From Achromobacter sp. UMC71 (GTDB lineage: Bacteria > Pseudomonadota > Gammaproteobacteria > Burkholderiales > Burkholderiaceae_B): DNA of 64,000 nucleotides. The DNA lies in assembly GCF_014170305.1 (NCBI RefSeq), contig NZ_LZZT01000038.1:29111-93110 (forward strand), written 5' to 3'. The position numbers and the translations under genes were made by a program. Positions 8,421 to 17,123 of this stretch are shown here, one piece after another; position 1 is the first letter of the stretch; the number at the start of each line of letters is the position of its first letter. The notes beneath the pieces are model-generated. The model ran no database searches. It saw only the letters and a program-made list of their open reading frames with translations, and was not told the DNA's origin.

Positions 8421-8431
8421 ATGGATCCAAT
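8421..8431. promoter_or_regulatory. Candidate GntR operator, second copy
   Basis: ATGGATCCAAT contains the same TGGATCCA core as the palindrome at 8336-8345, with the two centres 85 bases apart (about eight helical turns). It is followed by the AT-rich TATACTT, which may be part of a promoter. Confidence 0.5.
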
Positions 8432-8567
8432 ATACTTCGCATTAAACGGGCTGCAGGCGCCCGCTGTCTCTCGGGGTTTTCCTGGGCATGGCGGTCGCGG
8501 CAGGCTTCCCTGCCAGTCCCTCTTGCCGCGCGGCGCAAGCCGGGCGGCTTCACGCATCAGGTATCAC

Positions 8568-9278
8568 GTGACCCGCAATTCCACCGCTGTTTCCGCCTCT
8601 TCCTCTTCCGGCCCGGCTGGCCGCCTTGTGCGCAAGACCGCCGTCGACCTGGTGGTCGACGAACTGCGCGACCGCATCCTGTCGGGGGCGATGCCGCCCG
8701 GTTCCGCGCTGCGCCAGGAGCTGCTGGCCGACGAGTTGGGGGTGAGCCGACTGCCGGTGCGCGAAGCCATCCGCCAGCTCAGCGCAGAAGGGCTGGTGGA
8801 CATGATCGCGCACCGCGGCGCCTATGTGTCGATGCTGTCGCGCGCCGAAGTGCAGGAATTCTTCGACATCCGCCTGCGGCTGGAACCCTGGCTGTTCCGC
8901 CTGGCCGTGCAGCAGCACGACGCCGGTGATCTGGACCGCGCCGCGCAGGTAGTGGCGCAGATGGACAGCGCCGAACCCGAGCAATGGGGCCGGCTCAACT
9001 GGCAATTGCACGAGTTGCTGTACCGCGCCGCCCAGCGGCCCGCCGCCCTGGCCATGGTGCGCGCGCTGCATGAAAAATCCGAGCGCTATTTCCGCTTCCA
9101 GATCGTCAACGCACCCATCCGCCAGCAGGCGCATGACGAGCACACCGAACTCATCGCGCTCAGTCGCCAGGGTCAGGCCGACAAGGCAGAGGCCGCGTTG
9201 GCGCGCCACATTGGCCAGGCTGCCGACCAGATCCTGCTCATCGTCGATCATCTGCTGGATGCGACGGCGCCAGCGTAA
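8568..9278 (+). CDS. GntR-family transcriptional regulator, FCD type
   Basis: A 236-residue regulator. The winged helix spans about residues 25-90 (ALRQELLADELGVSRLPVRE is the recognition region) and is followed by an FCD domain (LRLEPWLFRLAV, LNWQLHELLYRAA). I chose the GTG at 8568 because the upstream in-frame extension looks non-coding and AGG lies 7 bases before it; the start is not certain. It is divergent from the DapA-like/Bug pair and is the likely regulator of that operon through the TGGATCCA sites. Confidence 0.88.
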   Translation: MTRNSTAVSASSSSGPAGRLVRKTAVDLVVDELRDRILSGAMPPGSALRQELLADELGVSRLPVREAIRQLSAEGLVDMIAHRGAYVSMLSRAEVQEFFDIRLRLEPWLFRLAVQQHDAGDLDRAAQVVAQMDSAEPEQWGRLNWQLHELLYRAAQRPAALAMVRALHEKSERYFRFQIVNAPIRQQAHDEHTELIALSRQGQADKAEAALARHIGQAADQILLIVDHLLDATAPA

Positions 9279-9368
9279 GGGGGGCGGCGCAGTGCGCAAT
9301 GTTGCATCAATACGCTTGCGCGCCGCAAACCACAGCGCCGGCGCGGAACAGGCCCGGCCGGCGCGTCG

Positions 9369-9390
9369 AAGAAAGCCCGCGGGCCTTCTT
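9369..9390. terminator. Inverted repeat between convergent genes, possible bidirectional terminator
   Basis: AAGAAAGCCCG is followed directly by CGGGCCTTCTT, an 11-base arm with one mismatch, and ends in a T-rich stretch on the plus strand and an A-rich (T-rich in transcript sense) stretch for the minus strand. It sits between the GntR gene and the end of the next Bug gene. Confidence 0.55.
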
Positions 9391-9407
9391 TCTGGTCGTC
9401 AATCGAC

Positions 9408-10394
9408 TCAGTTGATCTTGATGTTGCGTTCCTTGACCAGCACCTTCCACTGCGCCGTTTCCTTGGCCAGGTGGTCACGCAGCTCGTCGGGCGAACCGCC
9501 GATCGATTCCGCGCCGATCGAATCCAGCGTTGCCCGGACCTTGGGCTCGTTCAGCGCCTGGCGCATGGCGGCGTTCAGCTTGGCCACGACTTCCGGCGGC
9601 GTGCCGGCCGGGGCGAAGGCCGCGAACCAGGGCATCAATTCATAGCCGGGCAGACCGCTTTCCGCCACGGTGGGCACGTTGGGCAAGGCGGCCGAGCGCT
9701 TGCTGGTCGTCACCGCCAGCGCGCGCAGCTTGCCGGCTTCGATATGCGGCTTGGCCGACGTGACGCTGTCGAACATGTAGTCGACCTGGCCGCCCAGCAG
9801 ATCGGCGATCGCCGGGCCGCTGCCCTTGTACGGCACGTGCAGCATGTCGATCTTGGCCATCGACACGAACAGCTCGCCCGCCAGGTGGATCGAGGTGCCC
9901 ACGCCGGCCGAGGCGTAGGTGTAGTGGTTGGGCTGCGCCTTCGCCTTGGCGATCACGTCGTCCACGCTCTTGACATCGTTGCGCGCCGGGTTGGTGACCA
10001 GCACGTTCGGCACCACCGCCAGCAGCGAGATCGGCGCGAAGTCCTTGATCGGGTCGTAGTTCAGGTCGGCGTACAGCGCCGGGTTCACGGCCATGCCGTT
10101 GGCCACGATCAGGATCGTGTAGCCGTCCGGCTTGGAACGCGCCACGCTGGCCGCGCCGATGTTGCCGCCCGCGCCCGCGCGGTTCTCGACGATGAACGAG
10201 GTATTGAGCTGCTTGCCCATCGACTCGCCCAGCGTGCGGGCGATGCTGTCCATCGCGCCGCCCGGCGGGAACGGCACGATCCATTTCACCGGACGGTCCG
10301 GATAGCCGTCGGCCAGGGCGCCGCCGGCGGCGCCCAGCAGGGCCAGGCCCAGGCAGGCCCGGGCGAGATGTTTGTAGGCGTGGCGAAATTGCAT
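9408..10394 (-). CDS. Bug/TctC-family periplasmic receptor
   Basis: A 328-residue receptor with a signal peptide (MQFRHAYKHLAR, then a hydrophobic core, cleavage near ALA-DGY). Motifs: IVPFPPGGAMDSIAR, VENRAGAGGNIGA, KPDGYT, VPYKGSGPAIADLLG and LPNVPTVAESG. A good GGAG lies 6 bases before the ATG. It lies 85 bases downstream of catB on the same strand; it may deliver an aromatic or dicarboxylic acid to that pathway, but this is inference from position. Confidence 0.92.
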   Translation of the reverse strand: MQFRHAYKHLARACLGLALLGAAGGALADGYPDRPVKWIVPFPPGGAMDSIARTLGESMGKQLNTSFIVENRAGAGGNIGAASVARSKPDGYTILIVANGMAVNPALYADLNYDPIKDFAPISLLAVVPNVLVTNPARNDVKSVDDVIAKAKAQPNHYTYASAGVGTSIHLAGELFVSMAKIDMLHVPYKGSGPAIADLLGGQVDYMFDSVTSAKPHIEAGKLRALAVTTSKRSAALPNVPTVAESGLPGYELMPWFAAFAPAGTPPEVVAKLNAAMRQALNEPKVRATLDSIGAESIGGSPDELRDHLAKETAQWKVLVKERNIKIN

Positions 10395-10479
10395 GCTGTC
10401 TCCGTGGTGCTTGATTTATTGTTGCCGGCGCGCGCCGCGCCAAGCCGTGCGCGCCGGATAGATTGGGGGGCAGGGGCGT

Positions 10480-11604
10480 TCAGCGATCCCTGCGGTAGAA
10501 AGCCAGCTTTTCTTCGTCCAGTTCCAGCCCCAGGCCCGGGCCGGTCGGAATGTCCATTTCAAAATCCGTGTAGCGCGGCGGGTTGGCGACGATGTCGTCT
10601 TTCAGCAGCAGCGGGCCGAACAGCTCCGTGCCCCACGACAGGCGCGGCAGGCAGGCAAAGCCGTGCGCCGACGCGATCGATCCCACCGAGCCTTCCAGCA
10701 TCGTGCCGCCATACAGCGACATGCCGGCCGCATCACCCACCGCCGCGGTGCGCAGCATTTCATGGATGCCACCGGCCTTGGCGATCTTCAGCGCCAGCAC
10801 GTCGGCTGCGCCCAGGCGGGCGATCGCCAGCGCGTCCTCGGGGCCGTTGACGGCCTCGTCCGCCATGATCGGCACCACGAAGCGCGCCGCCAGGCGTGCC
10901 ATGCCGGCCAGGTTGGCCCGCGGAATCGGTTGTTCGATCAGGTCTACGCCGGCCGCTTCCAGCCGCGCGATCGCGCCGGCCGCGTCGGCTTCGTTCCAGG
11001 CCTGGTTCACGTCTACGGTCACGCGCGCGCGGTCACCCAGCGCCTGCTTGATGCGCGACACGTGCGCCACGTCGTCGGCCACCGCGCGGCGGCCGACCTT
11101 CAGCTTGAAGGTATTGTGGCGGCGGCTGGCGAGCAGCGACTCGGCTTCCTCGATGTCGCGCGCGGTATCGCCGCTGGCCAGGGTCCACAGCACCGGCAAG
11201 CGGGCGCGCACCGCGCCGCCCAGCAGGGTCGACACCGGCACGCCCAGGCGCTTGCCCTGCGCATCCAGCAGCGCGCTTTCCAGCGCCGATTTGGCAAAGC
11301 GGTTGCCGCGGGCCACTGTCTCCAGGCGCCGCATCGCGCCATGGATATTGGCCGCGTCCAGGCCGGCCAGCGCCGGTGCCAGGTAGGTGTCGATCGCCAG
11401 CTTCATGCCTTCCGGGCTTTCCTCGCCATACGACAGGCCGCCAATGGTGGTGGCTTCGCCGATGCCCTCGATGCCGTCGCTGCAGCGCAGCCGCACGATC
11501 ACCAGCGTCTGGCGCTGCATCACCGCCATGGCCAGCTGATGGGCGCGGATGGTCGGCAGGTCCACCAGGATTGCTTCGACCGAGACTATGCTTACCGGAT
11601 TCAT
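10480..11604 (-). CDS. catB: Muconate cycloisomerase
   Basis: A 374-residue enolase-superfamily enzyme that cycloisomerises cis,cis-muconate to muconolactone in the catechol branch of the beta-ketoadipate pathway. The signature ATTIGGLSYGEESPEG is at residues 51-66. With the start at 11604 the residues fall at the classical CatB numbers: K167 and K169 (FKLKVG), D198 (VDVNQAW), E224 (IEQPI), D249 (MADEAV) and K273. A divergent CatR/BenM-like regulator lies 107 bases away. catA and catC are not in the window. No strong ribosome-binding site is visible. Confidence 0.9.
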   Translation of the reverse strand: MNPVSIVSVEAILVDLPTIRAHQLAMAVMQRQTLVIVRLRCSDGIEGIGEATTIGGLSYGEESPEGMKLAIDTYLAPALAGLDAANIHGAMRRLETVARGNRFAKSALESALLDAQGKRLGVPVSTLLGGAVRARLPVLWTLASGDTARDIEEAESLLASRRHNTFKLKVGRRAVADDVAHVSRIKQALGDRARVTVDVNQAWNEADAAGAIARLEAAGVDLIEQPIPRANLAGMARLAARFVVPIMADEAVNGPEDALAIARLGAADVLALKIAKAGGIHEMLRTAAVGDAAGMSLYGGTMLEGSVGSIASAHGFACLPRLSWGTELFGPLLLKDDIVANPPRYTDFEMDIPTGPGLGLELDEEKLAFYRRDR

Positions 11605-11687
11605 ACTTTTTACAGCCAGATTGAACAATAGGGCGCAGTATCGCTTGCGCGTAGAGGCGAAGTCCAAGACTATATGGGTCTCTATTG

Positions 11688-11702
11688 ATACCTTTAAGGT
11701 CT
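11688..11702. promoter_or_regulatory. Candidate CatR/BenM-type binding site
   Basis: ATAC-N7-GTCT matches seven of the eight specified bases of the ATAC-N7-GTAT recognition pattern known for CatM/BenM-type regulators and is embedded in an imperfect dyad centred on TTTAA. It lies 10 bases upstream of the LysR ATG in the catB-LysR divergent region, consistent with autoregulation. Confidence 0.4.
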
Positions 11703-11711
11703 GAATAAGCC

Positions 11712-12596
11712 ATGCAACTCAGACACCTGCGGTACTTCCAGGCGGTCGCGCAAGAGGGCAGCTTTACCCGCGCCGCCGAAAAACTGCATATGGCCCAGCC
11801 GCCGCTCAGCCGCCAGATCCGCCAGTTCGAGGAAGAACTGGGCGTGGCGCTGTTCGAACGCACCACCCGCGCGCTGCGCCTGACCGAAGCGGGCCGCTTC
11901 CTGCTGGAGCAGTCGAGCCTGTTGACTGCGCGGCTCGATGAGGTGCTGGAAGCCACGCGCCGGCTGGGCCAGACCCAGCGCCGCTGGTTTGGCATCGGCT
12001 TCGTGCCGTCCACCTTGTATGGCTTTGTGCCCGAACTGATCCGGCAACTGCGCGGCGCCGACGCCCAGGTGGAGGTCGGGCTGGCCGAAATGACCACGCT
12101 GCCTCAGCTGGAGGCCCTGAAGGCCGGCCGCATCGACCTGGGCATCGGCCGCATCCTGCTGGACGATCCGGCGATCGAGCGGCGGATACTGATGACCGAA
12201 CCGCTGATGGCCGCCGTGCCGCTGCAGCATGCGCTGGCCGGCCAGGCCCGTGTCGGCGTCGACCGGCTGGCCCGGGAGCCTTTCGTGCTGTATCCCGCCC
12301 GTCCGCGCCCCAACTTCGCAGACCATGTGCTGGGCCTGTTCCGGGCTGCTGGCCATGCGCCCCAGGTGGTGCAGGAGGCCAATGAATTGCAGACGGCCAT
12401 CGGCCTGGTGGCCGCCGGCTTGGGGGTCACCGTGGTGCCGGCTTCCGTGCAGCGCCTGCAGCGGCGCGATGTGGCCCACGTGGCCATCGACGCCGACGCC
12501 TTCGTATCGCCCGTTATCGCCAGCTATCGCAAGGACGACCGCTCGCCGTTCCTGGCGCAGGCCCTGGCCTTGGCCGAGGCGCTGGCCAAGGGGTAA
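11712..12596 (+). CDS. LysR-family regulator, CatR/CatM/BenM-like
   Basis: A 294-residue LysR protein. The N-terminus MQLRHLRYFQAVAQEGSF and the helix-turn-helix (AAEKLHMAQPPLSRQIRQFE) are of the CatM/BenM kind. The effector-domain stretch YPARPRPNFADHVLGLF (about residues 195-211) is closely like the corresponding BenM/CatM segment. It is divergent from catB and probably activates it when cis,cis-muconate binds. A candidate site lies at 11688-11702. Called CatR-like rather than catR because the inducer is inferred. Confidence 0.88.
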   Translation: MQLRHLRYFQAVAQEGSFTRAAEKLHMAQPPLSRQIRQFEEELGVALFERTTRALRLTEAGRFLLEQSSLLTARLDEVLEATRRLGQTQRRWFGIGFVPSTLYGFVPELIRQLRGADAQVEVGLAEMTTLPQLEALKAGRIDLGIGRILLDDPAIERRILMTEPLMAAVPLQHALAGQARVGVDRLAREPFVLYPARPRPNFADHVLGLFRAAGHAPQVVQEANELQTAIGLVAAGLGVTVVPASVQRLQRRDVAHVAIDADAFVSPVIASYRKDDRSPFLAQALALAEALAKG

Positions 12597-12710
12597 CAAA
12601 CCGTTTTAGACGCGGTCATGATGCACCGGCTTGGGGCAAACTACGGCCGGCGCGAAATCCCGCGTGCGCCTGTCGGTATCCCAACGGTGACATACCCCGC
12701 AGAGAGGTCA

Positions 12711-13208
12711 ATGATGATCGTCAATATCGAGAACAAACCCAAATGGCTGTTTGCCCAATTGGGTCAATTGGTTATCGCCGTCGGTCTGCTTTCCCTGGTC
12801 TTCAACTACGCGTACCGCTACACCGTCGATCGCGATATCAATACGCCGGTCTTCTATGTGGCCACCGTGGTGCTGGGCCTGATCGTTTTTCTCGTCATTC
12901 GCAAGGACTACGTCTTCGTGAACCGCTATGAATTCAGCGACGCCGACATTACGATCAACACGCTGCTGGGCGTGAAGAAAACCTATCCGACCGCGCAATA
13001 TGAATTCGTGCCCGCCCTGCACAAAGCAGTAAACGTGCCCGAGAAAAAGGCGTCCTTGTCTTTCTACGTGCGTGACGCCAAGAGCAAACGCAATATCCGC
13101 AATTACTCATGGACGGGATTTTCTGCCGAGGATTTTCAGAAAGTGTCCCAGATGTATGGCTTTCGCGGCGAGACCGACTTCAAGCAACGGGATTTCGGCA
13201 AGCGCTAG
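12711..13208 (+). CDS. Uncharacterised inner-membrane protein with two transmembrane helices
   Basis: A 165-residue protein of no family I recognise. Two hydrophobic segments are visible, about residues 12-36 (LFAQLGQLVIAVGLLSLVF) and 47-68 (FYVATVVLGLIVFLVI), followed by a basic soluble domain of about 95 residues ending in QRDFGKR. Two adjacent ATGs (12711 and 12714) follow AGAGAGG; I took the first. It is 58 bases upstream of the cysteine-rich gene on the same strand and the two may be co-transcribed. The DNA is a little less GC-rich than the surroundings. Confidence 0.75.
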   Translation: MMIVNIENKPKWLFAQLGQLVIAVGLLSLVFNYAYRYTVDRDINTPVFYVATVVLGLIVFLVIRKDYVFVNRYEFSDADITINTLLGVKKTYPTAQYEFVPALHKAVNVPEKKASLSFYVRDAKSKRNIRNYSWTGFSAEDFQKVSQMYGFRGETDFKQRDFGKR

Positions 13209-13266
13209 GGCAGGCTGTGCTTTCAATCAATCGGATCGCGAGATCCCGTAATTTTCCTGGAATCCC

Positions 13267-13707
13267 ATGACACTGACGAAAAAAGGCGATTATTCCTACG
13301 GCACTTCGGCCAAGGATATCCAGACCGAGATGGCCGAATTCAGCGAAGACAACGGCTACCCTACTGTCCGCTACGCGCAATCGGTCTGTGCCTGCGGCAA
13401 CCGGTCGTTCAATCTCGAGTCCGACGAAGACGCGGGCGTAGCACAGCGCACCTGCGCAGAATGCGGCGTCGTCCACTTCATGGGCGACAGCGCCGAATTC
13501 GCCGATGACGCCGACCTGGGCGGGCATGTCTGCGTATGCGGCGAGGACGTCTTCGAACTGATGTCGGGCGTCGCCCTCTACCCGGACAGCAACGACGTGC
13601 GCTGGTACTACATCGGCTGCCGCTGCGCCGGTTGCGACCTGGTCGGCGTCTTTGCCGAATGGAAGTGCGAGGCTGGCAACGCGGATGCGTTCCTGGCCAA
13701 GGTCTAG
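13267..13707 (+). CDS. Uncharacterised cysteine-rich, probably zinc-binding protein
   Basis: A 146-residue cytoplasmic protein with paired cysteines spaced like zinc-ribbon knuckles: CACGN (residues 41-45) and CAEC (63-66) form one set, and CVCGE (88-92) and CRCAGC (118-123) a second. This suggests two zinc ribbons arising by duplication. It is acidic in its first half and has no signal peptide. Function unknown. The ATG follows GGAATCCC. Its only context is the small membrane protein upstream. Confidence 0.75.
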   Translation: MTLTKKGDYSYGTSAKDIQTEMAEFSEDNGYPTVRYAQSVCACGNRSFNLESDEDAGVAQRTCAECGVVHFMGDSAEFADDADLGGHVCVCGEDVFELMSGVALYPDSNDVRWYYIGCRCAGCDLVGVFAEWKCEAGNADAFLAKV

Positions 13708-13793
13708 GGCCCGTTCCCACTGGAAGGCGCCGGCGCACGAAGCAGAAAGGTGCCGCAGGCCCGGCGGGGCCGCGGCTGGCGTTCGGCCGGAGA

Positions 13794-16700
13794 TCAGGCC
13801 TTGCCGTTCGGCGCCGTGGCGCCGTCGTCATTGCCCAGCGGCACATCAATATGGCAGGCGATGCCGTCCTGCCTGAATTCCAGCGCCGTCTTGGCGCGCA
13901 GGGTAAAGACCAGTGCGTGTTCGATCAGCTCGCGGCCATAACCGCGATGGGTCGCATCCGGGGGCTTTGGCAGCCCGGTTTCCAGCCAGTCGATGAGCAG
14001 GTGATCTTTTTCCTCCTGGCGCTGCACGCGCCAGGTGATGTCCAGGCGTCCCGATGCCAGGCTCAAGGCGCCGTATTTCACCGCGTTGGTGGCCAGTTCG
14101 TGAATGGCCAGCGCCAGCGTCTGGATGCGGTCGGGAAGCAACTGTACGGGCGGCCCGGCCAGCGTGATCTGGTGCTCGCAGCCGACGGCTTCCAACTCGC
14201 GTTGCAACATACCGCCGAAATCGATTTTGTCATTGCCGCTTTCGCCCAGCAGGCCCTGTACCCGGTCCAGCGCCGTCAGGCGGGTGTCCAGGCGCTTGAA
14301 CGGTTCGCCCTCGCCCAGGGTGCGCCGCGCCACATTTTTCACCAACGCAAGCAGATTGCGGGTGCGATGCTGCAATTCGGATATCAGGATGCGGTGACGC
14401 CGCTCGGCGCGGGTGATCTGGGTGACGTCGATGAATGTCACCACCACGCCGTCCACCCGGCTGTCGCTGCCGCGATAGGGAACCAGCCGCAGCAGGTAGT
14501 GCTTACCGTCAAGCGTGCCGGCGATGCGGCGTTCAATCGGCTGATAGCGGCTGTAGACCTGCTGGATGTCGTGGGCGAACGAGGGCAGGTCGAAGCGGCT
14601 GGCCAGGTCGGTGATCGGACGGCCGCAGTCGCTGGGCAAGATATTGAACACGTCGCTGACCGCCGGAGTGAAGCTGCGGATGATCAGGTCCTGATCCAGG
14701 AATAGTGTGGCGATGGCGGTGCTTTCGAACAGGTTGTGCAGATCGCTGTTGCTGCGGTCCAGTTCGTCGACCTTGCCATGCAGCTCGGCATTGACGGTAT
14801 GCAGTTCCTCGTTGAGCGAGACCAGCTCTTCCTTGGATGCTTCCAGTTCCTCGTTGGTCGATTGCAGTTCTTCGTTGACCGACAGCAACTCTTCGTTCGA
14901 GGACTTCAGCTCTTCGAGCGCGGTCTCGTATTCCTCGATCATGGATTGCAGCCGCTCGCGGGTGTCGCGCAGCTCGGTTTCCATTTGCTGCGCCGCACCC
15001 TGGCGGGCTGCCTTCGCGTGGGCCTGGGCGTCCTCGCGGGGCAGCAGCGGCCCTTGATCGACGAACAACACCAGGTAAAGCGGTTCGGTCTCGTGGCGCG
15101 CGGCCAAGGGTTCGACCGTGAGCGATACGCGCTGCACGCGTCCGTCGTCATCTTCCACCACGACGTCGTTGCGCACTGCGGCCAGGCCTGTCTCCACGGC
15201 GTCGTGCAGCAGCGTGCGCAGATCCAGCCGCAGCCCTTTGCGGGCCAGCGTCAGCACCTGGCGGGTAGGCACGCCCGCCGCAGCCTCCAGGTATTTCCCC
15301 GTGCGGCCGGAGTAATACACGATGTCGCCTTCGCGATTGACCAGCACATGCGCCGGCGCGTGCTGCGCCAGCACCTGGGTGTCGACGGCCTGGCGCAGCG
15401 CCGCGGTACCGGCGTGCGCGCGCGGTGCGCCAGCGTTGGGTTGTCCGCGAGATTGCAACGACGCCAGCGGCAACGAGGGGCGTGGCGGGGCGGCAATGTC
15501 GGCGCGGCGCTGGAAGATGCGGTGTTTTTTCTCGATGGGGCTGAACAGTTCGCTGAATTGGCTGACGTTTTCGGACATGCCCAGGAACAGATAGCCGCCG
15601 ACGCGCAATGAATAATGGAACGTCGGGATGACCTGTTTTTGGATCTCGCCGCCGAAATAGATCAGCAGGTTGCGGCAGGAAATCAGGTCGATGCGGGAAA
15701 AGGGCGGATCGCGCAGCACGTTGTGGGGCGAGAAAATGCATAGTTCGCGCACTTGCTTGCTGACCACGTAGCCGTCGCCGTCGGCAAAGAAATAGCGATC
15801 GCGCCGTTCTTGCGACATGCCTTCGAGCAACTGGCCCGGATAGCGTGCGGCCCGGGCCACGGCCAGCGCACGGTCGTCGATATCCGTTGCGAACAACTGC
15901 ACTTGCGGCGCGGCGGCCATGCCGTCCATATGCTCGCGCAGCAGGATAGCCAGGGAATAGACTTCTTCGCCCGTTGCGCAGCCCGGCACCCAGATGCGCA
16001 CGGATTCGGCCGCGCCGCGGCCGTCCAGCAGCTTGGGGATGACCTGGCGCCGCAGCGACTCGAACGCGTCCGCGTCGCGGAAGAAATTGGTCACGCTGAT
16101 CAGCAAGTCGCGGAACAACGCACCCGCTTCTTTAGGGTCCTGTTTCAGAAAATCGATATAGGCGTCGATGGTGTCGATCTGGTTCACATGCATGCGGCGC
16201 TGCACGCGGCGCATGAAGGTCTTGTTCTTGTATCCGCTGAAATCGTGGCCGATGCGGGTGCGCAGCAGGTTGCAGATTGCAAGGCCGGCGGCGTCCAGGC
16301 GGACCGTGCCACTGGACTGCAGATCGGCGCCCGGATCGTTCAGCGCCGGCAGTCCTTGGGCAAATTCCACCAGCCGGGGCCCCATCTGGTCCGCCGGCAG
16401 GGCAAAGTCGATCAAGCCGCTGGCGATGGCGCTGTCGGGCATTTCCGAGTTGTTCGGCCCATACCCGTCGGCTGCTTGCGCCAGGGTCAGGCCGCCGTGT
16501 TCCTTGATGGCCTTGATTCCCAAGGTGCCGTCGGAATTGCCGCCCGACAGAATCACGCCGGCCGCGAAATCGCCGCAATCGCGTGCCAGGGCGGAAAAGA
16601 ACAGGTCGATGGGGCGGCGGCCGGGCAGGTCCGGCGGGCGCTTGAGCACGCGCAGGCGGCGGTGGCTGATGGACATGAGCGCGTCGCGCGGCAGCACGTA

Positions 16701-16931
16701 GACGCTGTTGATCTCGACTTGCTGATTGTCCACGGCGGCCACGACTGGCAATGCGGTGTAGCGCGACAGGACTTCGGGCAGGTGGCTTTCGCGGGAAGGG
16801 CTCAGATGCGTGACCACCACGAAGGCCACGCCTGGCGTGGCGGGCAGCCCGCGAAAAAACCCTTCAAGCGCTTCAACACCGCCAGCGGATGCGCCGACGC
16901 CGACGATAGGAAATTCCAGGGGCAGCGTCAT
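13794..16931 (-). CDS. CheB-CheR-PAS-HWE hybrid chemoreceptor-type histidine kinase
   Basis: A 1045-residue multidomain protein. Residues about 5-190 form a CheB methylesterase with the triad S15 (GASAGGVEAL), H42 (VVTHLSP) and D134 (LSGGNSDGTLG). About 215-480 form a CheR methyltransferase (WVPGCATGEEVYSLAIL is the SAM motif). A long coiled coil of Glu-Glu-Leu repeats (about 645-720) leads to PAS domains. The C-terminus is an HWE-type kinase with phospho-acceptor H855 (ELQHRTRN) and N-box HELATNAVKYG from H944. No receiver or chemotaxis gene is adjacent, so it is an orphan whose partner lies elsewhere. Such proteins are often general stress or light/redox signalling kinases. Confidence 0.9.
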   Translation of the reverse strand: MTLPLEFPIVGVGASAGGVEALEGFFRGLPATPGVAFVVVTHLSPSRESHLPEVLSRYTALPVVAAVDNQQVEINSVYVLPRDALMSISHRRLRVLKRPPDLPGRRPIDLFFSALARDCGDFAAGVILSGGNSDGTLGIKAIKEHGGLTLAQAADGYGPNNSEMPDSAIASGLIDFALPADQMGPRLVEFAQGLPALNDPGADLQSSGTVRLDAAGLAICNLLRTRIGHDFSGYKNKTFMRRVQRRMHVNQIDTIDAYIDFLKQDPKEAGALFRDLLISVTNFFRDADAFESLRRQVIPKLLDGRGAAESVRIWVPGCATGEEVYSLAILLREHMDGMAAAPQVQLFATDIDDRALAVARAARYPGQLLEGMSQERRDRYFFADGDGYVVSKQVRELCIFSPHNVLRDPPFSRIDLISCRNLLIYFGGEIQKQVIPTFHYSLRVGGYLFLGMSENVSQFSELFSPIEKKHRIFQRRADIAAPPRPSLPLASLQSRGQPNAGAPRAHAGTAALRQAVDTQVLAQHAPAHVLVNREGDIVYYSGRTGKYLEAAAGVPTRQVLTLARKGLRLDLRTLLHDAVETGLAAVRNDVVVEDDDGRVQRVSLTVEPLAARHETEPLYLVLFVDQGPLLPREDAQAHAKAARQGAAQQMETELRDTRERLQSMIEEYETALEELKSSNEELLSVNEELQSTNEELEASKEELVSLNEELHTVNAELHGKVDELDRSNSDLHNLFESTAIATLFLDQDLIIRSFTPAVSDVFNILPSDCGRPITDLASRFDLPSFAHDIQQVYSRYQPIERRIAGTLDGKHYLLRLVPYRGSDSRVDGVVVTFIDVTQITRAERRHRILISELQHRTRNLLALVKNVARRTLGEGEPFKRLDTRLTALDRVQGLLGESGNDKIDFGGMLQRELEAVGCEHQITLAGPPVQLLPDRIQTLALAIHELATNAVKYGALSLASGRLDITWRVQRQEEKDHLLIDWLETGLPKPPDATHRGYGRELIEHALVFTLRAKTALEFRQDGIACHIDVPLGNDDGATAPNGKA

Positions 16932-17123
16932 GGCGCGGCGCGCCAGCCCGGTCGGGCGAACAAGTGATTTGGCAGCATGATGATGGCGACGCCGCGGGCT
17001 ACCGGTACCGGCAAGCGGGTCGTATCGGCCCGTGGGCGCCAGCGTACGGATGTGCCCAAAGATAGGGTTATGAGAGGGAATGCGCCGACATTAACACGGA
17101 CCTATCGCATTTGTAATAAGACA

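Noticed and set aside
11605..11667. Upstream extension of catB to a TTG start at 11667
   Set aside because: With the ATG at 11604 the active-site residues fall on the classical CatB numbers, so the extension is not part of the protein.
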